Assembly (NCBI GenBank): GCA_016714005.1
Contig: JADJOA010000002.1
Coordinates: 248,001-312,000, forward strand
DNA from: Bacteroidota bacterium
Lineage (GTDB): Bacteria; Bacteroidota; Bacteroidia; AKYH767-A; OLB10
Length of the DNA: 64,000 bases
Direction of reading: 5' to 3'
A program made the position numbers and the translations under genes. Below the pieces are notes generated by a model. It was not told the DNA's origin. It was given only the letters and a program-made list of their open reading frames with translations, and did no database searches. The stretch's first letter is position 1. Each line of letters starts with the position of its first letter. Of this stretch, positions 50,645 to 60,646 are shown piece by piece.

Positions 50645-51657
50645 TTACTTGTCCTCAAAATATTTTTTCAAAACAGAATATTCAACTTTAGGTTTTACTT
50701 CGTAGTCACAAGTGAGTTTATTAATCAAATCTTTTATGATTACCTCTTCCTTAGCTGATAATCTATAACCAAGCACAATTTTATTGATTGTTATAAAGGG
50801 AGTCATGGTATTTTTCTCTTTGGCAAATTCGTACTTCCAACACTTTCCCTCCATTCGATAGGTAATTCCTTAAAAGAAGTAGGCTTGTTAATAGAATTTA
50901 AATCATAAAAGACATCTTTGATTTGAGTTCTCATATATATTCCTTGAGTATTCAAAAGACGAACTTCACATTCATTTTTATAAATTTCTTGCTTATGGAA
51001 AGCAAATAATCGAAACAAAATATCATCAAGGTTTCTAATCAGACTTCGTTCTTCGTTTACAAACCTTTCGTATAACTCAACAGTTCTTTTTAAAGAATTA
51101 AAATCCTCCTCATCGTAATAAATTTTACTAAGCATATAGTCCGACCAGTTTTCTTGATACTCTTCATCAATATCTAAAACTACTCCCACTCCATATCCAT
51201 CTGAACCATAACTCCTCTACGTATTTAAACTTTTTTCAGTTCCTTCATGATTGTAATCACAAAGCGACAGGCAATAAATCATCTTTTTAATCTCATTTGA
51301 GAAATAGTCATCTACTGGTTTTCCAAGAATGTTTTTATAAGAACACAAAAACTCATCATTGTCATCCATTCCCGCTAATGAATAGAGCCTTATTTTCTTA
51401 TCACGTAAAATGCTTATCAGTTTCTGATTGCTTGTAAAGTGGATTAATTTTCTACTATCCGAATAGTAGTAAGGAGACCCTTTATACATTCCGAAATTAT
51501 GGGCTAAATCAGCTTGGGCAGTGCTTGCTTTTGTTGTGCCTTGGTTAATTGCATCAAAATTTCGCATAACAGCAGCATATGAAGCATTAGGAATTAAATT
51601 ATCTTGAACTATTTTTAGTGCTGCATTTGTAAATGTTGTGTCTATTGTTGTTTCCAT
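50645..51657 (-). CDS. DUF2971-like protein (in-frame TAG and one frameshift)
   Basis: Read from 51657, the protein begins with ~55 variable residues, then KLIHFTSNQKLISILRDKKIRLYSLAGMDDNDEFL, the start of a DUF2971-type domain. After EKSLNT a TAG (51217-51219) interrupts, but the same frame goes on RSYGSDGYGVGVVLDIDEEY, where a Trp (TGG) is expected. A second break near 50850 leads to CWKYEFAKEKNTMTPF and the true C-terminus. DUF2971 proteins occur beside defence and toxin genes, but their activity is uncertain. It may be a decaying gene, or carry one miscall and one indel. Confidence 0.6.
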
Positions 51658-51704
51658 AACACTTTAGTAATACATTAGTTGATTTCCTCTTTATTATTGG
51701 TTTT

Positions 51705-51736
51705 AAAAAACCCCATACATTTTCATGCATGGGGTT
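51705..51736 (-). terminator. Rho-independent terminator after nrdA
   Basis: On the minus strand AACCCCATGCATG folds back to CATGTATGGGGTT-like bases (8-bp perfect core, AACCCCAT/ATGGGGTT) followed by TTTTTT. It lies 35 bp after the nrdA stop. Confidence 0.8.
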
Positions 51737-51770
51737 AACAATTTATTTATTTACTATTTATTCTTTTCTG

Positions 51771-54181
51771 TTATGAGCCGCATGCCAAACAATCATCTTT
51801 ATTATCTAAACTGCATGTAATTTCTGCCATGGCTACTTCGTTAATGGCAACAGGTGCGGTGGCGCCCACGGTGGTGGTGGCCGCAGCGGTGGCAGTAACG
51901 GGTGCATGGTTATGGTTGTTGTGCCCTTCTACGGTAAACTTAATGGCATCGGTAGCGCTCTTGGTGCGCAGGTAGTACATGCCGGTTTTCAATCCTTTTT
52001 TCCAGGCGTAGAAGTGCATGCTGCTTAATTTGGCAAAGTTGGCATCTTGTATAAACACGTTGAGGCTCTGGCTTTGGTCAATAAAAGCACCGCGGTCGGC
52101 AGCCATGTCAATAATGGCGCGTTGTTTTATTTCCCACACGGTTTTGTAAATGTCCTTTAAATCTTGTGGTACTTCAGGTATGTCCTGCACAGAACCGTTG
52201 GCAGCAATTATTTTATTTTTTAAATCGTTGTTCCAAATATTCATTTTAACCAAATCGCGCAGGAGATATTTGTTTACGATAATAAACTCACCACTTAAAA
52301 CGCGTCTTGTGTAAATGTTGCTGGTATATGGCTCAAAGCATTCGTTGTTACCCAAAATTTGCGAGGTGCTTGCTGTAGGCATTGGAGCAAGCAGTAATGA
52401 GTTGCGCACGCCATGTTTTTTTATTTCATCGCGTAACACATCCCACTCCCAACGGTCGGTAGGTTTTACGTTCCACATATCGTGCTGGAAAATGCCCTGC
52501 GATATTGGAGAGCCTTCGTAGGTTTCGTAAGGACCGTGCTCCATTGCCAGATCTTTAGAGGCAGTGAGTGCAGCGTAATAAATGGTTTCAAAATTTCGCG
52601 GTTGAGCATGCGTGCTTCTTCGCTTTCAAAAGGCAAGCGCAATAAAATAAATGCATCAGCAAGGCCCTGCACGCCAATACCAATAGGGCGATGGCGCATG
52701 TTGCTCTTTTTAGCTTCAGGCACAGGGTAATAGTTTACATCAATAATCTTGTTAAGATTTTTGGTGGCAACATAAGTAATTGCAAAAAGTTTATCGTGAT
52801 CGAAACTGCCGTTGTGTACAAAGCGTGGTAAGGCTATAGATGCAAGGTTGCACACTGCCACTTCATCGGGCGCAGTGTATTCAATAATTTCTGTGCAAAG
52901 GTTTGAGCTCTTGATGGTACCCAGGTTTTTCTGGTTGCTTTTCTCGTTACATGCATCTTTATAAAGCATGTAAGGTGTGCCTGTTTCAATTTGCGATTCA
53001 AGAATGGCGCTCCACAGTTCGCGTGCTTTAACGGTTTTGCGTACGCGTCCTTCTTTTTCGTAACGGGTGTAAAGGTTTTCAAACTCTGCACCATAGCAAT
53101 CAGCAAGTCCGGGCGCTTCGTTAGGGCAGAACAAACTCCACTCGCCTTCTTCCTCTACGCGTTTCATAAACAAATCGCAAATCCACAGCGCATAAAATAA
53201 ATCGCGTGCGCGCAGTTCTTCTTTACCGTGGTTTTTCTTTAAATCTAAAAACTCAAAAATATCGGCATGCCATGGCTCCAAATAAATAGCAAAAGAGCCT
53301 TTGCGTTTGCCACCACCCTGGTCAACATAACGGGCCGTGTCGTTAAACACGCGTAGCATAGGCACAATGCCATTTGATGTTCCGTTGGTGCCACGTATAT
53401 AGGAGCCCGTTGCACGTATGTTGTGTATGCTTAAGCCAATTCCGCCTGCACTTTGCGAAATGAGTGATGTTTGTTTTAAGGTATCGTAAATGCCTTCTAT
53501 GCTATCGCCTTTCCTGGTTACCAACAAGCAGCTTGACAATTGCGGCTTGGGTGTGCCTGCATTAAACAAGGTAGGCGTGGCATGTGTAAACCAACGCTCA
53601 CTCATTAAATTATAAGTTTGAATGGCTGATTCAATATCTTCTTTGTGAATACCAACAGCCACACGCATGAGCATGTGTTGCGGGCGCTCAACAACTTTGT
53701 TGTGAATTTTAAGCAGGTATGACTTTTCTAAGGTTTTAAAACCAAAGAAATCGTAACCGAAATCGCGGTCGTAGATGATGGTGCTATCAAGCACATCGGC
53801 ATTGGCTTTAATAATTTGCCATACGTCTTCGGCAATGAGCGAAGCTTTTTTGCCTGTTTTTTTATCGATGTATTCGTAGAGGTCGCGCATGGTATCGCTA
53901 AAACTCTTCTTGGTGTTTTTATGCAAATTGCTAACTGCTATGCGCGAAGCAAGCAAAGCATAATCGGGGTGACGAACGGTAAGCGATGCAGCCGTTTCGG
54001 CAGCAAGGTTATCTAATTCGCTGGTGGTAACGCCATCGTAAACACCTTCGATAACACGTTGTGTAACGTGAATAGGGTTTACATGCTGAGGGTCTAAACC
54101 ATAGCACAGTTTCTGAATGCGAGCTGTGATTTTGTCAAATTTCACAGTTTCTTTTTTTCCGTCTCTTTTAACTACAAACAT
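51771..54181 (-). CDS. nrdA: Ribonucleoside-diphosphate reductase alpha subunit (one frameshift)
   Basis: This large subunit of class Ia ribonucleotide reductase reduces ribonucleotides to deoxyribonucleotides. An ATP-cone domain (VVKRDGKKETVKFDKITARIQ) leads the protein. The catalytic barrel has QLSSCLLV, SSNLCTEI and the second-half substrate and radical-path residues. One missing T near 52593 shifts the frame, and restoring it gives ETIYYAALTASKDLAMEHGPY. The C-terminus has an Ala/Thr-rich linker and ends CLACGS, the mobile redox Cys pair. nrdB lies directly upstream on the same strand. Confidence 0.95.
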
Positions 54182-54267
54182 AGTTGTTGGGTTGTTTTGT
54201 TGAAGTGTTTTATTCCTGTTTGCTTGCGGCCTGATTAGCTATTTTAAAACTTTTCGTTCAGTAAATT

Positions 54268-55230
54268 TTAAAAATCTTCGTCAAACTTAATGGCTTGTGC
54301 CTCTTTGGTTTGGTTAACACCGGCTTTTTTGTATTCGCTAACACGTTTTTCAAAAAAGTTAGTTTTACCCTGTAATGAAATCATTTCCATAAAGTCAAAA
54401 GGGTTGGTGGCATTATAAACTTTTTCGCAACCCAGTTGCTGTAATAAACGGTCGGCAACAAACTCAATATATTCACGCATCAGTTTGGCGTTCATACCAA
54501 TTAAAGATACGGGTAAGGCATCGGTAACAAATTCGTGCTCACAAGCCACAGCGTCTTTTATAATTTCGGTAACGCGCTCTTTGGTCATTTTATTTTCGAG
54601 CATACCATATAATAAGCATGCAAAATCGCAATGCAAACCTTCGTCACGCGAAATCAACTCGTTAGAGAAACTTAAGCCCGGCATTAGTCCGCGTTTCTTT
54701 AACCAGAAAATAGAACAGAAACTGCCTGAGAAGAAAATACCTTCTACAGCAGCAAATGCCACCAAGCGCTCAGCAAATGTCCCGTTCTCGATCCATTTAA
54801 GAGCCCACTCTGCTTTTTTCTTTACGCAAGGCACTGTTTCAATGGCGTTAAATAAGTAACGTTTTTCGGCTGGGTCTTTTATATATGCGTCTATTAATAA
54901 GGAGTAGGTTTCTGAATGGATGTTTTCCATCATAATCTGGAAACCATAAAAGCATCGTGCTTCGGGTATTTGCACTTCGCTCATAAAGTTAACGGCAAGG
55001 TTCTCATTTACAATACCATCACTTGCTGCAAAAAATGCAAGCACGTGTTTTATAAAGTGGCGCTCGTCATTATTAAGTCTGTTGTCCCAGTCAGCAAGAT
55101 CGGGGTGCAGGTCAATTTCTTCAGCAGTCCAAAAACTTTGTTCGTGCTTTTTATACATTTCCCATACTTTAGGATACTTAATTGGCAGGAGCACAAACCG
55201 TTCTTTGTTTTCTTCTAATAATACTTCCAT
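54268..55230 (-). CDS. nrdB: Ribonucleoside-diphosphate reductase beta subunit
   Basis: This 320-residue small subunit carries the diiron-tyrosyl cofactor. The ligands and radical tyrosine are in MMENIHSETYSLL (E-x2-H-x3-Y), with further ligands in EEIDLHPD and in the later E-x-x-H helix near DEGLHCDFA. The presence of the Tyr supports a classical class Ia centre. It is expressed first, and nrdA follows after 86 bp. The 512-bp upstream region 55231-55742 holds no gene and no NrdR box I can identify. Confidence 0.95.
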   Translation of the reverse strand: MEVLLEENKERFVLLPIKYPKVWEMYKKHEQSFWTAEEIDLHPDLADWDNRLNNDERHFIKHVLAFFAASDGIVNENLAVNFMSEVQIPEARCFYGFQIMMENIHSETYSLLIDAYIKDPAEKRYLFNAIETVPCVKKKAEWALKWIENGTFAERLVAFAAVEGIFFSGSFCSIFWLKKRGLMPGLSFSNELISRDEGLHCDFACLLYGMLENKMTKERVTEIIKDAVACEHEFVTDALPVSLIGMNAKLMREYIEFVADRLLQQLGCEKVYNATNPFDFMEMISLQGKTNFFEKRVSEYKKAGVNQTKEAQAIKFDEDF

Positions 55231-55715
55231 AATTTCTTTACAATCGTTTTAAGTTTTGTTATACTTTATTTAATGTGTTCAATACAGAGGATACAATTCC
55301 GTGAGCTTCGTTAAGCCCATTTTTTTTATTTCATTCTTTATTATTGTGTGAAGACAGCAGTGCTTAGGTTGCAGAAAAGTGCTTGTGTTTACGCCAACAA
55401 ATCAAGATAAAAATACAACCGATACCCACAGTTTTTAATTAACAATGAAAAGCATTTTTGAACAAAAATTACGTTGAAAATTATTTTGCAAATTTTATTT
55501 GGATATGAATAAAAAAATTAAGTACCATTATTGCACAGCACAAAACCATTGCCGGACAATGGTTTTAAAAGATTACGAGAGTTACACATGCTTTTAAAGC
55601 TAGAACCACAATGGATGTGAAGCGTTACCATATAAACAAGGAAATTTATACACCGGTTTATGCACAAATTAATTAGCGATATGGTTATCCCTAACTACTG
55701 AAAAAGATAAATAAT

Positions 55716-55723
55716 TACCTTCG
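55716..55723 (+). promoter_or_regulatory. Possible -7 element (TACCTTCG)
   Basis: TACCTTCG differs from TAnnTTTG by one base and lies 20 bp before the DUF3127 ATG. Confidence 0.3.
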
Positions 55724-55742
55724 TCAAAAAATTTAGAGAATC

Positions 55743-56120
55743 ATGTCATCAGAATTTAAAATTGCAGGCAGTTTAAAAGTTAAAGGCAATGAGCAGGCGG
55801 TAAGTGAAAAATTCAGAAAAAGAGAATTTGTAATTACAGATGCTTCATCGCAATATCCGCAGCACATTTCTTTTCAGTTAACACAAGATAAATGTGGTTT
55901 GTTAGACGCCTATAATGTGGGCGATGAGATAACCGTTTCGTTTAACCTGCGCGGCAGAGAGTGGAAAAGCCCACAGGGAGAAATAAAATATTTTAATTCT
56001 TTGGAAGCCTGGCGCATTGAAAGAAAAGCAGAAACAGCGCAGCAACCTCATCAGGATAATTACCCTGCCCCTACCATTGAAGATATGCCAATGGATGTGA
56101 AGGACGATTTGCCTTTTTAA
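55743..56120 (+). CDS. DUF3127 protein with SSB-like acidic tail
   Basis: This 125-residue protein has a DUF3127 domain, an OB-fold-like region (FKIAGSLKVKGNEQAVSEKFRKREFVI ... ITVSFNLRGREWKSPQGEIKYFNSLEAWRIE). A flexible linker follows and the end is MPMDVKDDLPF. The acidic DDLPF end closely resembles the DDIPF tail by which SSB proteins recruit partners. A DNA-binding or replication-associated role is an inference. The family is Bacteroidota-typical and unassigned. Confidence 0.85.
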   Translation: MSSEFKIAGSLKVKGNEQAVSEKFRKREFVITDASSQYPQHISFQLTQDKCGLLDAYNVGDEITVSFNLRGREWKSPQGEIKYFNSLEAWRIERKAETAQQPHQDNYPAPTIEDMPMDVKDDLPF

Positions 56121-56752
56121 TTAGTGCTGTAAACAGTTACCAATTTTTTATCATTTAAAATGCTTACGGGCGAAATAATGGTTTCGTTCATGGGAATGTT
56201 GTTGCCATAATTAATTTGCATTTGCTTTTTGACGAGAGGTGAAGTGAGGTCAAAATCGGACAAACGTTGCTGCGTGCCCAACTGCACGTTGCAAGCACTT
56301 TTATAAATTTTCCAGACTAATTCAGAGCAATACAGTTCTTTATCTGTCCATAGAAATTTACTGTCGTAGTGTTTGCCATTCATGGTTTTAGCAATGGAGT
56401 TCATTTTAGAAACTACATCGCTTTCTATTTTTTGATTTTCTGCCAACCGTTTTATGATGAGCGTATTGCTTCTGCTCACCCAATTTTAAGTGGCGTATAA
56501 AGCACAGGTTCATAAGCTTCAAATACATACCACTCATTATTTTTTAAGCAGCAATCCGCAATGACTGATGTTTGATTTGGTAGCAAGCTTTATGGCTTCG
56601 CTAAAATCGCCATACGTTTCTCGGAAAAGAATGTCTCCTTCTTTTAGTTGTGATTGTAGTTTTTGAAAATTGGGCTCGAAATTTTTTTGGGTATGCGCTG
56701 ATAGATTTAAGAAGATTAAAACAAAAAGCTGAAGCGAGAAGGATTTAAGCAT
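56117..56752 (-). CDS. YiiX/YebB-like permuted papain hydrolase (two compensating frameshifts)
   Basis: A signal peptide (MLKSFSLQLFVLIFLNLSAHTQ) leads to a permuted NlpC/P60-like domain with GDILFRETYGDFSEAI, NISHCGLLLK and, later, YCSELVWKIYK. The YCSEL cysteine is a candidate catalytic residue. An extra A near 56544 and a missing T near 56489 compensate, so the first and last parts share one frame. The corrected middle reads NNEWYVFEAYEPVLYTPLKIW. Homologues are amidase- or endopeptidase-like. It converges with DUF3127 by four overlapping bases. Confidence 0.75.
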
Positions 56753-56968
56753 AGATGTGTTTTGAAATTAGAACGTAAATAATACTGATATATTATTTTC
56801 CCTTATCAGTCCAAAGGCAAAATAAATCAGAAGAAGCAATTAACTAAATAATAAAATCACTGAATTAATAAATACAGCGAGCAGGTTGTTAACGCAAACA
56901 AAAGCTCAGGAAAATACTACATCATTAAATCTTCAAAACGCTTTTGGTGATTTAGGTATCTAGAATAA

Positions 56969-57729
56969 TTATTGTTGCTCGTGTTGTTTTTTAACCGCTG
57001 CCATCCATCTGCTGGCAAAAACAAAATCATTTAATTCTTTCACGTCACTTTTCATAATGTCGTGATTATTTCCCTCCCATATTTTTTTGCCTTTGTAAAT
57101 AAAAATAATTTTTCGCCAATACTCATTACCGTATTCATGTCGTGCGTATTCATAATGGTGGTTATGTTATATTCTTCGGTAATTTCTGTAATCAGTTCAT
57201 CAATTAAAATAGAGGTTTTGGGGTCTAAGCCTGAGTTTGGTTCATCGCAAAAAAGGTATTTGGGGTTCATGCTGATGGCGCGTGCAATGGCTACACGTTT
57301 TTTCATACCACCGCTTATTTCGCTTGGATAAAGTTTGTTTGCATTTTCGAGGTTTACACGCTTCAGGCAAAAGTTTGCACGTTCAATTTTTTCCTGCCTT
57401 GTCATGTGTGTAAACATGGTTAGCGGAAAGGTTACGTTTTGTTCAACCGTTAGCGAATCAAACAATGCACCTCCCTGAAATAGCATGCCTATTTCCTGGC
57501 GGATGGGTTTGCGCTCTTTAAAATTCATGGCAGAAAAATTTCTTCCATCATACAAAACCTGTCCGCTGTCAACTTCAAACAAGCCTACCGCACATTTCAT
57601 TAAAACAGTTTTGCCTTGTCCGCTCCCACCTATTATCAAATTAATTTTCCCTTGCTCAAAAATGCACGAAACATTATCAAGCACTTTTTTTTCGCCAAAA
57701 CTTTTTGATATGTTTTTAACTTCTATCAT
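56969..57729 (-). CDS. MlaF-like ABC transporter ATPase (one frameshift)
   Basis: This is the ATPase of a phospholipid or lipid ABC transporter. Walker A is GGSGQGKTVLMK, the signature PSEISGGMKKRVAIARAI, Walker B YLFCDEPNSGLDP, with an MNTHDM H-loop. One indel in the T/A-rich run near 57108 separates the tail, which reads FIYKGKKIWEGNN ... SRWMAAVKKQHEQQ and ends at a TAA at 56969. The start overlaps the permease gene by four bases. In Bacteroidota the pair usually works with an MCE protein, which is not in view here. Confidence 0.92.
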
Positions 57730-58472
57730 CCTAAAATCAGTTGCGTTAACACATAATCAAAAATTAAGATAAGTACAGAGCTAAACACCACGCCTTTGGT
57801 TGACGACTGACCAACTTCTAAGGCACCACCACTTGTGTAAAAGCCATGATAAGCAGGAACAGATGTAATGATAAAAGCGAACACAATAGTTTTAATCATG
57901 GCAAAGGTTATGTTAAACGGAATAAACTGATCCTGCAATCCTCTTAAATAATCGTTGCTGGGAACAATGCCTGATAAATCACCGGCAATCCATCCGCCTG
58001 CAATGCCTATGCCCATACTTAACAAAACCACCGCAGGTGTAATAATTATAGCAGCCACAATTTTGGGAAGCACCAAATAACCCGAAGAATTTATTCCCAT
58101 AATTTCCAATGCATCTATTTGTTCGGTAACGCGCATAGTGCCAATTTCTGATGCAATACTGCTGCCTACTTTGCCGGCAAGCACTAACATAATAATGGTT
58201 GGAGAAAATTCAAGAATTATAGAATCACGTGCAACAATACCTACTGCATATAAGGGTACTAGTGGATTAACTAAATTGTAGGCACTTTGAATGGTAATAA
58301 TAGCGCCCATGAATGCCGAAGTTAAAGCTACCAAACCCATGGAGCCAACACCAATGTTGTCCATTTCTCTTAAAATCTGCCTCATGTAAACAGCAAATTT
58401 TTCGGGCTTTTGAAATAACGACTTTATAAAAATCCAATATTGCCCAATGTGGTAAAAAGTGGAATTAATCAT
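57726..58472 (-). CDS. MlaE-like ABC transporter permease
   Basis: This 248-residue inner-membrane permease of the MlaE family has five or six hydrophobic helices and the family segment GKVGSSIASEIGTMRVTEQIDALEIMGIN, the coupling helix that contacts the ATPase. It supports retrograde lipid transport between membranes. The ATPase gene follows with a four-base overlap. The start codon follows an AT-rich gap without a clear promoter. Confidence 0.92.
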   Translation of the reverse strand: MINSTFYHIGQYWIFIKSLFQKPEKFAVYMRQILREMDNIGVGSMGLVALTSAFMGAIITIQSAYNLVNPLVPLYAVGIVARDSIILEFSPTIIMLVLAGKVGSSIASEIGTMRVTEQIDALEIMGINSSGYLVLPKIVAAIIITPAVVLLSMGIGIAGGWIAGDLSGIVPSNDYLRGLQDQFIPFNITFAMIKTIVFAFIITSVPAYHGFYTSGGALEVGQSSTKGVVFSSVLILIFDYVLTQLILG

Positions 58473-58580
58473 TTATGCGCGTAAAAATAGCAAAAGTGTT
58501 TGTGCGTAATACTATACCAACACTACTTTAAACCGAAATAAAGGTGTAGAGGAAAATTTTGATCTTAAAAATAAAAATGC

Positions 58581-58751
58581 TCAAACTAAATTATGTCCAA
58601 TTTTTTTTCTCAATACACAGCAAGAATTATTTTTTTCAGTGCAATTAAACATCCAGTGAACACCAAATTTATCTTTAAAACTTCCATAGTAATCGCCCCA
58701 AAACATATCCTGAAGCTCCATTTCAATTTTGCCACCTGAAGAAAGTGGTCA
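58581..58751 (-). pseudogene. VOC/PhnB-like C-terminal gene remnant
   Basis: The minus strand from 58751 encodes SSGGKIEMELQDMFWGDYY, then GSFKDKFGVHWMFNCTEK, which reads like the last strand and helix of PhnB-type VOC proteins. No upstream half exists, and no start codon precedes the matching part. It is a remnant within the 469-bp gap 58473-58941. Confidence 0.55.
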
Positions 58752-58882
58752 AAAATTAGAAAATAAATATAGCTTAAATTTGTTAGCGGGTTTTTTTAGC
58801 GTAAAAGCAGATTCAAGAAATTAATGCTTACTTAAGGTTTATTTCAATTTATTTACGTTTCTAAAATATTTTCACAACCCTG

Positions 58883-58890
58883 TAACTTTG
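58883..58890 (+). promoter_or_regulatory. Bacteroidota -7 promoter element (TAACTTTG)
   Basis: TAACTTTG matches TAnnTTTG exactly and lies ~51 bp before the sigma-factor start. Confidence 0.55.
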
Positions 58891-58941
58891 TACTGCTAAG
58901 AGGCGTCTCATTCTTAAACAGCGCCCTAACCCTTTAAAAAA

Positions 58942-59427
58942 GTGACCGCAGAAGAGTATAACCGTACTGTAGATGAACATGCCGATGGCGTGTATCGCTT
59001 TATCGTGCATAACATCAAGGATAAAGATGAAGCTAAAGACGTAGTGCAGGATGCATTTGAAAAATTTTGGAAGAATCATGAGAATGTTCAGTTTGAAAAA
59101 GCGAAGTCGTACTTATTTACAGCCGCTTATCATACTATGATTGACAGAATAAGACGCTCAAAAAAAACAGAACCGATGGATGATGCTGACTACAACAATC
59201 ACTCTCATTCAAAACAATATTCAGACTTAAAGGAAATATTAAGAGATGCCGTTAACAAACTTCCCGAAATACAGCGAAGTGTTGTTTTGCTAAGAGATTA
59301 TGAAGGCTATAGTTACGAAGAAATTGGAGAGATTACAGGGCTTAATGAATCACAGGTAAAAGTTTACATATACAGAGCGAGAGTAGCACTTAAAGAATAT
59401 ATAGGGAGTATGAGTAATGTTGTTTAG
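58942..59427 (+). CDS. ECF-type RNA polymerase sigma factor
   Basis: This 161-residue sigma-70 family protein has region 2 (VYRFIVHNIKDKDEAKDVVQDAFEKFWKN ... KSYLFTAAYHTMIDRIRR) and region 4 (LPEIQRSVVLLRDYEGYSYEEIGEITGLNESQVKVYIYRAR), the ECF layout. It starts with GTG at 58942. Two genes follow on the same strand: a one-TM protein that probably acts as its anti-sigma factor, and a DUF2807 barrel protein that is the likely target. Confidence 0.93.
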   Translation: MTAEEYNRTVDEHADGVYRFIVHNIKDKDEAKDVVQDAFEKFWKNHENVQFEKAKSYLFTAAYHTMIDRIRRSKKTEPMDDADYNNHSHSKQYSDLKEILRDAVNKLPEIQRSVVLLRDYEGYSYEEIGEITGLNESQVKVYIYRARVALKEYIGSMSNVV

Positions 59428-59477
59428 CAAAAAGTATTAAGCACCAAGTACAAAAACACAAATCACAAAATAGTTTA

Positions 59478-60596
59478 ATGACAATAAACAAAAATAATTA
59501 CGAAGCATTTTTTCTTGACTATCACGAGAAAAATCTGTCACCCGAACAGGTGGCTGATTTGCTTTTGTTTTTAGAGCAGCATCCACAATTGCAAAAAGAG
59601 TTTGATGCTTTTGCAGCTATTTTCTTGAGTAATGATGACGCAATTGTTTTTGAGGAAAAAGAAAATTTGAAAAAGATAATTATTAATGCCGAGAATTTTA
59701 ATGAGTTTGCTGTTGCCAATTTAGAGGGCGATTTAACTCCACAAGAAATAAAACAGTACGCAAAGTTTATTACCGACTATCCTATATATAAAAAAGAGGA
59801 GTCGCTTTTTGCAAAAACAAAATTACATGCAGATTTATCTTTAAAATTTCCAGACAAGCAAAAGCTCAAAAAAGGAAAAGCAAGAATAATTTCTTTAAAT
59901 ATGTTTTACATAGCCGCTGCCGCATGTGTATTACTCATGCTTGGAATGTTTTTTTCTAAACAACAAACTAACTCCTTTGCACCACAAACAGCGGAAAAGG
60001 CTATAGAGAATAAAGTAGAAGATGCCTCAGAGAAAAGCACAGCTTCAAAATCACCTGGTCAATATCCTGTTTCCAATATCCAATCAGCAAGTTCAAATAA
60101 ACCAATTCTCAATTCTCAATTTCCAAATACTAATTCGCTTAATCACCAATTATCTAATTCGCTAAATCCGAAATCCGAAATCCGAAATCTGAAATCTGAT
60201 ATTCCTCTTATTGAACCTAAAACCGCTTTTATTCCCGAAGAATCTTTCCAACTTCGTTTAAAATCATTGCAAACTTTTCCGGTTTATCTTCTTGATGAAA
60301 ACTATGCAATATCTGAACCCATACAAATAACACCGGCTACAGCATTTGAAAATTTTAAAAAGGATGCAGTAAAAAAATTAGAAAAATCAAAACAAGATTC
60401 TGACGAAAACTGGTTTCCTGAAAATGCATTTAATCCTAGTAAAAAAACTCGTCTGATTGACCTGTTTGCTTCCGCTATTGATAAAATATCAGGAAACAAA
60501 GTTAGAATTGAACCGGAGTATAATGAGAAAGGCGAAATGGTGTCGTATGATTTTACAGCTGGAGCATTTAACTTTAAGAAAGACTTGAGTAAGTAA
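59478..60596 (+). CDS. Putative anti-sigma factor, one-TM protein with a repeat-derived linker
   Basis: This 372-residue protein has a cytoplasmic N-part (MTINKNNYEAFFLDYHEKNLSPEQVADLLLFLEQHP), one transmembrane helix (residues ~139-154, MFYIAAAACVLLMLGMFF) and a periplasmic C-part. It follows the sigma gene by 50 bp, the usual place for an anti-sigma factor. It lacks a clear zinc anti-sigma motif. Residues ~195-240 are encoded by simple repeats (AATTCTC..., AATCCGAA...) that elsewhere are non-coding. The identification rests on context. Confidence 0.65.
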   Translation: MTINKNNYEAFFLDYHEKNLSPEQVADLLLFLEQHPQLQKEFDAFAAIFLSNDDAIVFEEKENLKKIIINAENFNEFAVANLEGDLTPQEIKQYAKFITDYPIYKKEESLFAKTKLHADLSLKFPDKQKLKKGKARIISLNMFYIAAAACVLLMLGMFFSKQQTNSFAPQTAEKAIENKVEDASEKSTASKSPGQYPVSNIQSASSNKPILNSQFPNTNSLNHQLSNSLNPKSEIRNLKSDIPLIEPKTAFIPEESFQLRLKSLQTFPVYLLDENYAISEPIQITPATAFENFKKDAVKKLEKSKQDSDENWFPENAFNPSKKTRLIDLFASAIDKISGNKVRIEPEYNEKGEMVSYDFTAGAFNFKKDLSK

Positions 60597-60646
60597 CATT
60601 TTAAAACACAAAAACGTCTTAATCAAAACAAATAAAAAATTTATTC

